The notes under the pieces: model-generated
Database searches by the model: none
What the model was told of the DNA's origin: nothing
The model's input: only the letters and a program-made list of their open reading frames with translations
Assembly (NCBI RefSeq): GCF_024703995.1
Contig: NZ_JAMXQV010000009.1
Span: forward strand, 1 to 64,000
Direction: 5' to 3'
Source of the DNA: Amycolatopsis iheyensis
Lineage (GTDB): Bacteria > Actinomycetota > Actinomycetes > Mycobacteriales > Pseudonocardiaceae
DNA length: 64,000 nucleotides
Part shown: piece by piece, positions 57,571-64,000 of the stretch
How the letters are laid out: each line of letters begins with the position of its first letter
Position numbering within the stretch: the first letter of the stretch is position 1
Translations under genes and position numbers: made by a program

Positions 57571-58485
57571 TCAGGCGGTTTCGCCGGGCCAGTAGAGGCG
57601 CATCGGGTTGTCGACGAGCAGCTTCCGCTGCAGTTCGGGGGTGTCCGCGATCCGCGGCACGTAGTCGACCAGCAACCCGTCGTCGGGCATGTGGTCCGTC
57701 AGGTTCGGGTGTGGCCAGTCAGTGCCCCAGAGCACCCGGTCAGGGAACTCGGTGACGACGCGGCGGGCGAAGGGCACGACATCGGTGTAGGCGTGCTTCT
57801 CGCCGTCGAGAGCTGGCGGCCCGGTCACCGTGAGCCGCTCCGGGCAGCTCACCTTGACGTGGACGTCGTTGCGGTCGACGAACGCGAGGAACCGGTCGAA
57901 CTCCGGGCCGTGCACGGGTTTCGTGACATCGGGGCGTCCCATGTGGTCGATCACCAGCGGCGCGGGCAGCGAGCTGAAGAAGTCTTCCAGCTCGGGCAGG
58001 TCCGCGGCCTCGAAGTAGAGCACGACGTGCCAGCCCAGCGGCGCGATCTTCTCGGCGATCGTGCTCAGGTCTTCCTTGGGCGAGGCGTCGACGAGCCGTT
58101 TGACGAAGTTGAACCGCACCCCCCGGACGCCGGCCGCGTCGAGTTCGCGCAGCTCGGCGTCGCCGATGTCCGGCCGGACGGTCGCGATCCCGCGCGCCCG
58201 GCCGCCGGCCGCGCGGACGGCGTCGACCATCGCCGAGTTGTCCGCGCCGTGGCAGGTCGCCTGCACGATGACGGTGCGCGTGAAGCCGAGGTGGTCCCGC
58301 AGCGCGAACAACTGCTCTTTGCTCGCGTCGCAAGGTGTGTACTTGCGCTCCGGCGCGAAGGGGAACTCGGCCTGCGGGCCGAAGACGTGGCAGTGGGCGT
58401 CGACCGCGCCGTACGGCAGTGCGAAGTCCGGTGTGGACGGATTCGCGTACCAGTCGAGCCAGCCGGGCGTCTTGGTCGCCATCAT
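57571..58485 (-). CDS. ligI: 2-pyrone-4,6-dicarboxylate hydrolase
   Basis: 304 residues, amidohydrolase superfamily. Opens the lactone 2-pyrone-4,6-dicarboxylate to 4-oxalomesaconate. Diagnostic blocks: YGAVDAHCHVFGPQAEFPFA, RKYTPCDASKEQL, VIVQATCHGADNSAMVDA, GVRGVRFNFVKRLVD, APLVIDHMGRPDV and LWGTDWPHPNL with the active-site aspartate. The ATG at 58485 overlaps the ligJ stop (ATGATG start). Second step of the three-gene operon. Confidence 0.93.
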   Translation of the reverse strand: MMATKTPGWLDWYANPSTPDFALPYGAVDAHCHVFGPQAEFPFAPERKYTPCDASKEQLFALRDHLGFTRTVIVQATCHGADNSAMVDAVRAAGGRARGIATVRPDIGDAELRELDAAGVRGVRFNFVKRLVDASPKEDLSTIAEKIAPLGWHVVLYFEAADLPELEDFFSSLPAPLVIDHMGRPDVTKPVHGPEFDRFLAFVDRNDVHVKVSCPERLTVTGPPALDGEKHAYTDVVPFARRVVTEFPDRVLWGTDWPHPNLTDHMPDDGLLVDYVPRIADTPELQRKLLVDNPMRLYWPGETA

Positions 58486-59507
58486 CGGTTCTGTCCGGTG
58501 AGGAGGGCGTCCAGCCGCGGGTAGACGCGCCGGGCGTTGTGCTCCCGGATCGCGGCCCAGTCCTCTTCGGACAGTTTCGCGGCCTCGGCGTAGCGGCGGG
58601 TGTCGTCGAAGTGGTGACCGGTCCGCGGGTCGACGCTGCGGACGGCGCCGATCATCTCCGACGCGAAGAGGATGTTGCGCGCCGGGATGACGTCGAAGAG
58701 CAGGTCCGAACCCGGCTGGTGGTAAACGCAGGTGTCGAAGAAGACGTTGTTCAGCACGTGGTCCTCGAGCTCCGGCTTGCCCAGCGCCATCGCCAGGCCG
58801 CGGAAGCGGCCCCAGTGGTAGGGGACCGCGCCGCCACCGTGCGGGATGACCAGCCGCAGCGTCGGGAAGTCGGTGAACAGGTCGCCCTGCACGAGCTGCA
58901 TGAACGCGGTCGTGTCGGCGTTGAGGTAGTGCGCGCCGGTGGTGTGGAACGCGGGGTTGACGCTCGTGCTGACGTGCACCATCGCCGGGATGTCGTACTC
59001 GACCATCTTTTCGTAGACCGGGTACCACGACCGGTCGGTGAGCGGCGGGGCGCTCCAGTGCCCGCCGCTGGGGTCGGGGTTGAGGTTCAGCGCGACGGCG
59101 CCGTACTCCTCGACGCAGCGGGTCAGCTCGGGCAGGCAGGTGGCGGGGTCGGCGCCGGGCGACTGCGGGAGCATCGCGGCCGGCGCGAACCGCTCGGGGT
59201 AGAGCGTGCTGACGCGGTGGCAGAGCTCGTTGCAGATCGACGCCCACTCGCTCGAGGTCTCGAAGCCGCCGACGTGGTGGGCCATGAACGACGCGCGGGG
59301 CGAGAAGATCGTGAGGTCGATGCCGCGTTCGTCCATCAGCTTGAGCTGGTTCGGCTCGATCGTCTCGCGCAGCTCGTCGTCGCTGATGCGCAGGTCGGCG
59401 CGGGCGGGCGCGGCGGCGCGGTCGTCGAGCGACGCGATCTGCTGGTCCCGCCACGCGGCGAGCGCGGGCGGGGCGGTCGTGTAGTGGCCGTGGCAGTCGA
59501 TGATCAA
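58482..59507 (-). CDS. ligJ: 4-oxalomesaconate hydratase
   Basis: 341 residues, the same size as Sphingobium LigJ. MIIDCHGHYTTAPPALAAWR at the start, FSPRASFMAHHVGGFETSSE, ALNLNPDPSGGHWSAPPLTD, IPHGGGAVPYHWGRFRGLA and ILFASEMIGAVRSVDPRTG are almost identical in kind to LigJ, so the call is firm. It hydrates 4-oxalomesaconate to 4-carboxy-4-hydroxy-2-oxoadipate, the substrate of the aldolase at 62847. A GntR palindrome lies 55 bases upstream. Confidence 0.96.
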   Translation of the reverse strand: MIIDCHGHYTTAPPALAAWRDQQIASLDDRAAAPARADLRISDDELRETIEPNQLKLMDERGIDLTIFSPRASFMAHHVGGFETSSEWASICNELCHRVSTLYPERFAPAAMLPQSPGADPATCLPELTRCVEEYGAVALNLNPDPSGGHWSAPPLTDRSWYPVYEKMVEYDIPAMVHVSTSVNPAFHTTGAHYLNADTTAFMQLVQGDLFTDFPTLRLVIPHGGGAVPYHWGRFRGLAMALGKPELEDHVLNNVFFDTCVYHQPGSDLLFDVIPARNILFASEMIGAVRSVDPRTGHHFDDTRRYAEAAKLSEEDWAAIREHNARRVYPRLDALLTGQNR

Positions 59508-59561
59508 GGTAGGTCCTCGTCGTTGCGCATGCTTGATAGTCGCACACTAATCGTCGAAGAA

Positions 59562-59573
59562 ATTGTTGACAAT
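59562..59573. promoter_or_regulatory. GntR (FCD) operator, site 1
   Basis: ATTGTTGACAAT, 55 bases upstream of ligJ. One of four copies of ATTGTNNACAAT-type palindromes in this cluster. Confidence 0.75.
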
Positions 59574-59620
59574 ATCTGCGACGAGATTGACTCACGGTGA
59601 GGGTGCGGCTGCACACGGGT

Positions 59621-59655
59621 CTGCCCTGCCCCGGCGGGGTGCCGGAGCAGGGCAG
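59621..59655 (-). terminator. Terminator after the aromatic-acid MFS gene
   Basis: CTGCCCTGCCCCGG pairs with CCGGAGCAGGGCAG (one mismatch) around a seven-base loop, just after the stop of the MFS gene on the minus strand. Confidence 0.7.
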
Positions 59656-59672
59656 GACGGGTTGCCGGGGGC

Positions 59673-61013
59673 TCAGGCGTTCTGCGAGCCGTGGACCGGC
59701 GCTTGCGCGGGCCGGCCCGCGTGCGTCGAGAACCCGCCGTTGCGTCGCACGAGAGCCACCATCACCGCGCCGAGCACGCCGGCGATCGCGAACACCACGA
59801 AGCCGAACGACGACAGCCCGCCCGCCACCAGGACCCCGCCCAGCCACGGGCCGAACACCGCGCCCAGCCGGCCGACGCCGGAGACCCAGCCCAGCGCCGT
59901 CGCGCGGCTGTCGGCGGGGTAGTAGGCGCCGACCGCCGCGTAGATCAGCGTCTGCGCGCTGAACAGCCACGCGCCGGTGAGGAACACGACCACGTAGGTG
60001 ACGACCAGCGGCAGGTGCACCGCCAGCAGGCCGACGCCGCCGGCGGTCAAGGCGAACCAGATGATCGCGACCGGCCGGGCGCCGAAGCGGTCCGCGAGCC
60101 GGCCGGCGACGAGCATGCCCGCGATGCCGCCCAGGTTGATCACCAGCAGGAAGCTGATCGCGGAGCCGAGGTTGTAGCCGCTGCCGCGCATCATCGTCGG
60201 CAGCCAGGTGTTCACGCCGTACACGAGCAGCAGCCCGGCGAACGAGGCGATCCAGAACAGCAGCGTCGTCGTCCGCACCGACGGCGTGAACAGCCCGCGC
60301 AGGCCGCCGCGGCGGCCTTCGGCCGGCTCCGGCGCGAACGTCTCGAGCGGGACGGCGAACTTGGCCGCGATCGCCCGCGCCCGGTCGGTCCGGCCCTTGG
60401 CCAGCAGGAACGTCATCGACTCCGGTAGCAGGAAGACGACCGCGGGCAGCACCACGACGAGCAGCAGCGCGCCGATCCAGTAGACCGAACGCCAGCCCAT
60501 CGACTGGACCAGCGTCATGCCCAGCGCGCCGGCCAGCGCGCCGCCGGCCTGGTGGGCGGTCATCACGGTGGTGACGGCGAGGTTCTTGCGCCACGCCGGC
60601 GCGTACTCCATGACCATCGCGATCGCCGAGGGCAGCAGGCCGCCGAGGCCGATGCCGGCGACGAACCGCGCCGCGCCGAAGACCTCGACCGACGGGGCCG
60701 CGGCGCAGACCGCCGCGGCCAGGGAGAACACCGTGACGCCGGTGATGATGATCTTCCGGCGGCCGGTGCGGTCGGTGAGGATGCCGGCCCCGAGCGCGCC
60801 GAGCATCATGCCGAACGTCGTCAGGCTGCCGATGGTGCCGCCGCCGACCGCGGTCAGGCCGAAGCTCTTGTCGGCCAGCACGCCCGGCAGGGTCGCGCCG
60901 TAGACGAACAGGTCCAGCCCGTCGAGCAGGACGAGGACCCAGCACAACGCGGTCACCCGGATCGACAGCCGGACCGTGGCGGCGGTCGAGCCGCCGAGTT
61001 CTCGAGTGGACAT
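59673..61013 (-). CDS. MFS transporter, aromatic acid:H+ symporter type (PcaK-like)
   Basis: 446 residues, twelve helices. Helix 1 contains LVLLDGLDLFVYGATLPGVL, equivalent to the DGxD motif of PcaK/BenK aromatic acid carriers. Loop 2-3 is GAGILTDRTGRRKIIITG and helix 4 region ARFVAGIGLGGLLPSAIAMV; GYNLGSAISFLLVINLGGIA and GWVSGVGRLGAVFGPWLGG also fit. The neighbouring lig genes make protocatechuate or a related acid the likely substrate. A GntR operator is 80 bases upstream. Confidence 0.92.
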   Translation of the reverse strand: MSTRELGGSTAATVRLSIRVTALCWVLVLLDGLDLFVYGATLPGVLADKSFGLTAVGGGTIGSLTTFGMMLGALGAGILTDRTGRRKIIITGVTVFSLAAAVCAAAPSVEVFGAARFVAGIGLGGLLPSAIAMVMEYAPAWRKNLAVTTVMTAHQAGGALAGALGMTLVQSMGWRSVYWIGALLLVVVLPAVVFLLPESMTFLLAKGRTDRARAIAAKFAVPLETFAPEPAEGRRGGLRGLFTPSVRTTTLLFWIASFAGLLLVYGVNTWLPTMMRGSGYNLGSAISFLLVINLGGIAGMLVAGRLADRFGARPVAIIWFALTAGGVGLLAVHLPLVVTYVVVFLTGAWLFSAQTLIYAAVGAYYPADSRATALGWVSGVGRLGAVFGPWLGGVLVAGGLSSFGFVVFAIAGVLGAVMVALVRRNGGFSTHAGRPAQAPVHGSQNA

Positions 61014-61087
61014 CCTCGTCCCTTTCGTCCGGGGCAGCGAAGATGTCCGAAGCTACTCTGGTTGAGATATTGCCCACAAGACTCGCG

Positions 61088-61873
61088 TCAAGATTGTTTA
61101 CAATCCTGTGAATCAGCTAGGTGGGCCAGCTGGTCCCTCGACGCGCCGGCGACGTCGGCGCGGACACCCAGCTCGCCGAGCATCTCGGCGGCCGCGGCCA
61201 TCTCGGCGGTCCGCCGGACGGCGTGCGTGTAGGAGCCGTCGACGAGCCGGTCGACGGTGGCGGCGTTCGCCGCGGTGAGCTCGTCGACGATGATCTTGCG
61301 CAGCCAGTCCTCGCAGCCGGCGGCGCGGGCCGCCTGCAGGGCCTCGACGACGGCGGCGGACATGCCCTTGAAGAACACGCTCCGCAGCAGCTTGCGTTCG
61401 GCGGCCAGGCCGGCGTCCCCGGCCATGGTCTCCACCGCGGCGCCGAGGGAGTTCAGCGTGGTGGCCACGCTTTCCGCGGCGACGCCGGTGGCGAGCATCG
61501 GCACGCGCAGGCCGCGGCCGGGAACCGGCGCCATGATCGCGATGTCGGCGAACGGCACGTCGTGCCCGGCGGCGAGGGTGGCGAGCTCGCGCTTGGTGCC
61601 GGGGGAGGCGGTGTTGAGGTCGGCCCAGGCGGCGCCGGGCTTCAGGCCGGCGAGCCCGGCTTCGAGCGCGTCGACGGCCGCGGCGGCCTTGTTCACGCTG
61701 AGCACCAGGTCGGCACCCTCGGCGGCGTCGGCTTCCGAGCCGGTGGCAACCACGCCTTCGGCTGCGGGCACGGCCGGGTCGTAGCCCCGCACGACGGCCC
61801 CGGCGGCGACCAGGTCGCGGGCGAGCGCGCTGCCCGCTTCGCCGAGTCCCAGTACCGCGATGGTTGCGGACAT
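61088..61873 (-). CDS. NAD(P)-binding dehydrogenase with DUF1932 domain
   Basis: 261 residues. Rossmann start IAVLGLGEAGSALARDLVAA, then GADLVLSVNKAAAAVDALEA; ADLNTASPGTKRELATLAAG is the 3-hydroxyisobutyrate/6-phosphogluconate dehydrogenase family block. The C-terminal DUF1932 part has RKLLRSVFFKGMSAAVVEAL with a family lysine. Its substrate is unknown. It sits between the PcaK-like transporter and the GntR gene in the 4,5-cleavage cluster, so oxidation of a hydroxy acid or side reaction of that route is possible. The ATG at 61873 has AGAGGA upstream. Confidence 0.82.
   Translation of the reverse strand: MSATIAVLGLGEAGSALARDLVAAGAVVRGYDPAVPAAEGVVATGSEADAAEGADLVLSVNKAAAAVDALEAGLAGLKPGAAWADLNTASPGTKRELATLAAGHDVPFADIAIMAPVPGRGLRVPMLATGVAAESVATTLNSLGAAVETMAGDAGLAAERKLLRSVFFKGMSAAVVEALQAARAAGCEDWLRKIIVDELTAANAATVDRLVDGSYTHAVRRTAEMAAAAEMLGELGVRADVAGASRDQLAHLADSQDCKQS
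61093..61104. promoter_or_regulatory. GntR (FCD) operator, site 2
   Basis: ATTGTTTACAAT inside GATTGTTTACAATC. It overlaps the last codons of the DUF1932 gene and lies 80 bases upstream of the MFS start. Confidence 0.72.
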
Positions 61874-61924
61874 AGCAGAATCCTCTCTACAAGCTACGAT
61901 CGAGTACACGATGTGCTCGACAAA

Positions 61925-61936
61925 ATTGTCAACAAA
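61925..61936. promoter_or_regulatory. GntR (FCD) operator, site 3
   Basis: ATTGTCAACAAA, one base off the palindrome, between the divergent DUF1932 and GntR starts, twelve bases before the GntR start. Confidence 0.65.
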
Positions 61937-61948
61937 CTGAGGTGAAGG

Positions 61949-62626
61949 ATGACCGAGAGTGCTGCGGGCGGGCAGCCGGGGGAGCGTTCCGTGGTGGCGG
62001 CCATCCGTGACGCCATCGTCCGCGGCGAGTTCGTGCCGAACCAGAGACTGGTGGAGGCGGACCTGTCCGCCCAGTTCGCGGCGAGCCGCGCCACGGTGCG
62101 GGCGGCGCTGATCGAGCTGACGAACGAGGGGCTCGTCGAGCGGGTGCAGAACCGGGGCGCGCGCGTGCGGGCGGTGTCGCTGGAGGAGGCCGTCGAGATT
62201 TCCGAGGTGCGCATGATGCTGGAGTCGCTGTGCGCGGCGAAGGCGGCGGAGCGGATTTCCGACGCGGAGATCAACGAGCTGGAGGAGCTCGGCGAGCTGA
62301 TGCAGCACGCGGTGGCGGCGGGCGACGTCGTCGGGTATTCGGGGCTCAACCAGCGGTTGCACCGGCGGGTCCGCGAAATCAGCGGCCAGAAGACGGCGGC
62401 GCAGGTGCTGGAGCGGCTGCGTGGGCAGAGCGTGCGCCACCAGTTCCGGTTGGCGATGCGCCCGGGCCGGCCGCAGGTGTCGCTGCCGGAGCACCTGGCG
62501 ATCATCGACGCGATCTGCGCCCACCGCCCGGAGCGTGCGGCCGAGGCCGCGCGGGCGCACTTGGGCAGCGTCATCGAGGCCCTGAAGGCGGCCGACGCCG
62601 CGGAGGTCTCGCACCTGCGCCCGTAA
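61949..62626 (+). CDS. GntR-family regulator, FCD (FadR C-terminal) subfamily
   Basis: 225 residues. DNA-binding part: VVAAIRDAIVRGEFVPNQRL, VEADLSAQFAASRATVRAAL and IELTNEGLVERVQNRGARVR. The FCD ligand domain has EISEVRMMLESLCAAKAAER, NQRLHRRVREISGQ (metal-binding His) and HLAIIDAICAHRPERAAEA. FCD regulators respond to organic acids. Matching palindromes precede ligJ, the PcaK-like gene, this gene and ligK, so it very likely governs the whole cluster. The ATG at 61949 has AGGTGAAGG upstream. Confidence 0.92.
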   Translation: MTESAAGGQPGERSVVAAIRDAIVRGEFVPNQRLVEADLSAQFAASRATVRAALIELTNEGLVERVQNRGARVRAVSLEEAVEISEVRMMLESLCAAKAAERISDAEINELEELGELMQHAVAAGDVVGYSGLNQRLHRRVREISGQKTAAQVLERLRGQSVRHQFRLAMRPGRPQVSLPEHLAIIDAICAHRPERAAEAARAHLGSVIEALKAADAAEVSHLRP

Positions 62627-62639
62627 TCGTGGCGCGGGA

Positions 62640-62776
62640 TGCACCGAACGCCACATTGGGGCGCTTGAGTTCTGGCCCCCGGGAGTCTTGGGCGCGCCCC
62701 AATGTGGCCTTCGGTGCGTCAGGCGCACCGAAGGGGCCCTTGGGTGCGTCAGACGCAACCAAGGCCACATTGGGGC
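62640..62776. repeat. Palindromic repeat element, locus B
   Basis: Contains GCCACATTGGGGCGC twice (starting at 62650 and 62764) and its reverse complement GCGCCCCAATGTGGC at 62694-62708, separated by GGTGCGTCAGGCGCACC-type hairpins. Same border and inner motifs as locus A (46691-46775). It fills most of the 220-base gap between the GntR gene and ligK. Confidence 0.85.
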
Positions 62777-62803
62777 GCTCTCAGCCATCTCGCATGCCCG
62801 CCA

Positions 62804-62819
62804 AAATTGTTGACAATTT
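62804..62819. promoter_or_regulatory. GntR (FCD) operator, site 4, with adjacent palindrome
   Basis: AAATTGTTGACAATTT, a perfect 16-bp palindrome 27 bases upstream of ligK. A second inverted repeat CTACGG(N7)CCGTAG follows at 62823-62841, five bases before the ATG; no clear ribosome site is present. Confidence 0.75.
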
Positions 62820-62846
62820 CGTCTACGGAACCGTACCGTAGGCCGT

Positions 62847-63551
62847 ATGAAGCCCGTCATCGTCACTGATCCGCCTCGTGCCGACCTCGCGCAGGTGACC
62901 CGGCTCGCTGACTACGGCGTCGCCACCGTTCACGAAGCTCTCGGGCGCTCCGGGCTGCTCGGCCCCGATCTGCGGCCCATCCAGGACGGCGCGCGCATCG
63001 GCGGCACGGCCGTCACCGCGCTCTGCTGGCCCGGCGACAACCTCATGATCCACGCCGCCGTCGAGCAGTGCCGCGAAGGCGATGTCCTCGTCGTCACCAC
63101 CACTTCGCCGTGCCGCGACGGGCTTTTCGGCGAGCTGTTCGCCACCGCGCTGCGGTACCGGGGCGTGAAAGGCCTCGTCATCGACACCGGCGTCCGCGAC
63201 GTCGCCGACCTGCGTGCCCTCGGCTTCCCCGTCTGGTCGGCCGCCGTCAGCGCGCAGGGCACCGTCAAGGCCACCGCTGGCGCCGTGAACGTGCCCGTCG
63301 TCATCGGCGGGCAGCTTATCCGGCCCGGTGACGCCGTCCTGGCCGACGACGACGGCGTCATGCGCGTCCGCCGCGAAGACGTCCAAAGTGGACTCGATGC
63401 TTCGCGGGCCCGGCTGGAAAAGGAAGCCGCGGCGCGGGAAGCGTTCGCCCAGGGGCAGCTCGGCCTGGACCGCTACGGGCTTCGCGAGAAGCTCGAAGCC
63501 CTCGGTGTCCGGTACCTGACCGCCGAGGAGTACGAGAAGGAGCAGGCATGA
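62847..63551 (+). CDS. ligK: 4-carboxy-4-hydroxy-2-oxoadipate aldolase
   Basis: 234 residues, RraA-like fold. It splits 4-carboxy-4-hydroxy-2-oxoadipate into pyruvate and oxaloacetate. Key blocks: YGVATVHEALGRSGLLGPDL, GTAVTALCWPGDNLMIHAAV, GDVLVVTTTSPCRDGLFGEL and GLVIDTGVRDVADLRALGFP with the Arg-Asp pair that binds the metal-enolate, then VLADDDGVMRVRRED. The same enzyme is called GalC in gallate pathways. ATG at 62847. It overlaps galD by four bases (ATGA). Confidence 0.93.
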   Translation: MKPVIVTDPPRADLAQVTRLADYGVATVHEALGRSGLLGPDLRPIQDGARIGGTAVTALCWPGDNLMIHAAVEQCREGDVLVVTTTSPCRDGLFGELFATALRYRGVKGLVIDTGVRDVADLRALGFPVWSAAVSAQGTVKATAGAVNVPVVIGGQLIRPGDAVLADDDGVMRVRREDVQSGLDASRARLEKEAAAREAFAQGQLGLDRYGLREKLEALGVRYLTAEEYEKEQA

Positions 63552-64000
63552 CCGGCGTGCGCTGCATGCTCATGCGCGGGGGCACCTCCAAGGGCGCCTA
63601 CTTCCTCGCCGAGGACCTCCCGGCCGACCCGGAAGCCCGCGACGACCTGCTCCTGCGGATCATGGGCACCCCCGACCCGCGCCAGATCGACGGCCTCGGC
63701 GGGGCCCAGCCGGTCACCAGCAAGGTCGCCATCGTGTCCGAAGCGGACGGTCCGGACCACGACGTCGACTACCTGTTCCTGCAGCTGGGTGTCGAAGAGG
63801 CCACCGTCTCCGACCGGCAGACCTGCGGCAACCTCCTGGCCGGCGTCGGGCAGTTCGCCGTCGAACGCGGGCTCGTGCCCGCCGGGCCGGAGCGCACCTC
63901 CGTGCGCGTGCGGCTGGTCAACACCGGCAGCATCGCCATCGCCGGCTTCGCCACCCCCGGCGGCGAAGTCGACTACCGCGGCGACACCGCCATCTCCGGC
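63548..64000 (+). CDS. galD: 4-oxalomesaconate tautomerase, partial (PrpF family)
   Basis: The first 151 codons are in the window; the gene continues past 64000. PrpF/GalD pattern: CMLMRGGTSKGAYFLAEDLP, IDGLGGAQPVTSKVAIVSEA and VSDRQTCGNLLAGVGQFAVE with the catalytic-type cysteine. GalD converts the keto and enol forms of 4-oxalomesaconate before hydration by LigJ. Its linkage to ligK by an ATGA overlap supports this over the methylaconitate isomerase role of other PrpF proteins. Confidence 0.88.
   Translation, partial: MTGVRCMLMRGGTSKGAYFLAEDLPADPEARDDLLLRIMGTPDPRQIDGLGGAQPVTSKVAIVSEADGPDHDVDYLFLQLGVEEATVSDRQTCGNLLAGVGQFAVERGLVPAGPERTSVRVRLVNTGSIAIAGFATPGGEVDYRGDTAISG

Noticed and set aside
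57571..61077. One open frame of about 1,168 codons on the minus strand
   Set aside because: Only its last 304 codons are ligI; the rest is a shadow frame across ligJ and the PcaK-like transporter, which read as real proteins in other frames.
1..64000. tRNA, rRNA, riboswitch, insertion sequence or prophage
   Set aside because: None recognised by eye: no transposase-like or integrase-like protein and no cloverleaf-type or known leader structure was seen; a covariance search would be needed to be certain.

Overview
This is a G+C-rich window from an actinomycete chromosome. Codon usage, GTG starts, many 4-base ATGA/GTGA gene overlaps, an IdeR-type iron box, a conservon, DasR-type chitin control, ECF41 and ECF42 sigma factors and 2-methylisoborneol genes together suggest a Streptomyces relative. 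I favour Pseudonocardiaceae (Amycolatopsis-like), which is an inference from overall gene feel. No rRNA, tRNA, CRISPR array, insertion sequence or prophage was recognised.

Layout. 1-2475: 2-methylisoborneol (earthy odour) operon, with a C-methyltransferase, a terpene cyclase and a family 2B encapsulin shell gene. A 37-bp tandem duplication breaks the shell gene. 2730-6300: LigD-like ligase-polymerase and a FUSC membrane protein, followed by a G-rich minisatellite. 6877-9532: TetR/hydrolase pair, folA and thyA. 9546-17624: six-gene CoA-ester catabolic operon with a MarR regulator and an MFS transporter, joined by two matching operators. 17635-22507: beta-propeller-like protein, ECF41 sigma factor with its divergent partner, methyltransferase, HAD phosphatase and a frameshifted STAS-ATPase. 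22623-28601: operon resembling phenylpropenoid side-chain shortening (CoA ligase, hydratase, dehydrogenase, amidohydrolase), with a frameshifted acetoacetyl-CoA synthetase. 28893-33254: STAS protein, siderophore-interacting protein, epimerase/TetR pair and LtrA. 33602-37978: conservon (CvnA-B-C) in which an MHYT sensor sits where the usual GTPase is expected. 38476-40866: large secreted cysteine-repeat protein. 41168-48006: das-type chito-oligosaccharide cluster (GntR, GH20, two permeases, binding protein, GH16-CBM5/12) with a DasR-like site. 48444-50882: ECF42 sigma operon. 50919-52513: MaoC-like hydratase and CitE-like lyase. 52722-56185: P-loop ATPase paired with a membrane-anchored ligand-binding protein, function unknown. 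56193-64000: protocatechuate 4,5-cleavage lower pathway (ligI, ligJ, ligK, galD) with transporters and a GntR regulator whose palindrome occurs four times.

How it fits together. The phenylpropenoid-type operon and the 4,5-cleavage operons would form two halves of a lignin-aromatic degradation route. The ring-opening dioxygenase is not in the window and may lie beyond position 64000. The das cluster, secreted GH16 enzyme and large secreted protein point to life on polymers in soil. Regulation is unusually readable: at least five regulator/operator pairs and two sigma-factor autoregulatory promoters can be seen directly.

Caution. Three genes carry frame-breaking lesions (37-bp duplication, +1 and -1). 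They may be real pseudogenes or sequencing errors. Two short repeat families (a palindromic element at two loci and a paired-hairpin repeat) and an over-represented GTCCANNNTGGAC palindrome are the least explained DNA-level features.
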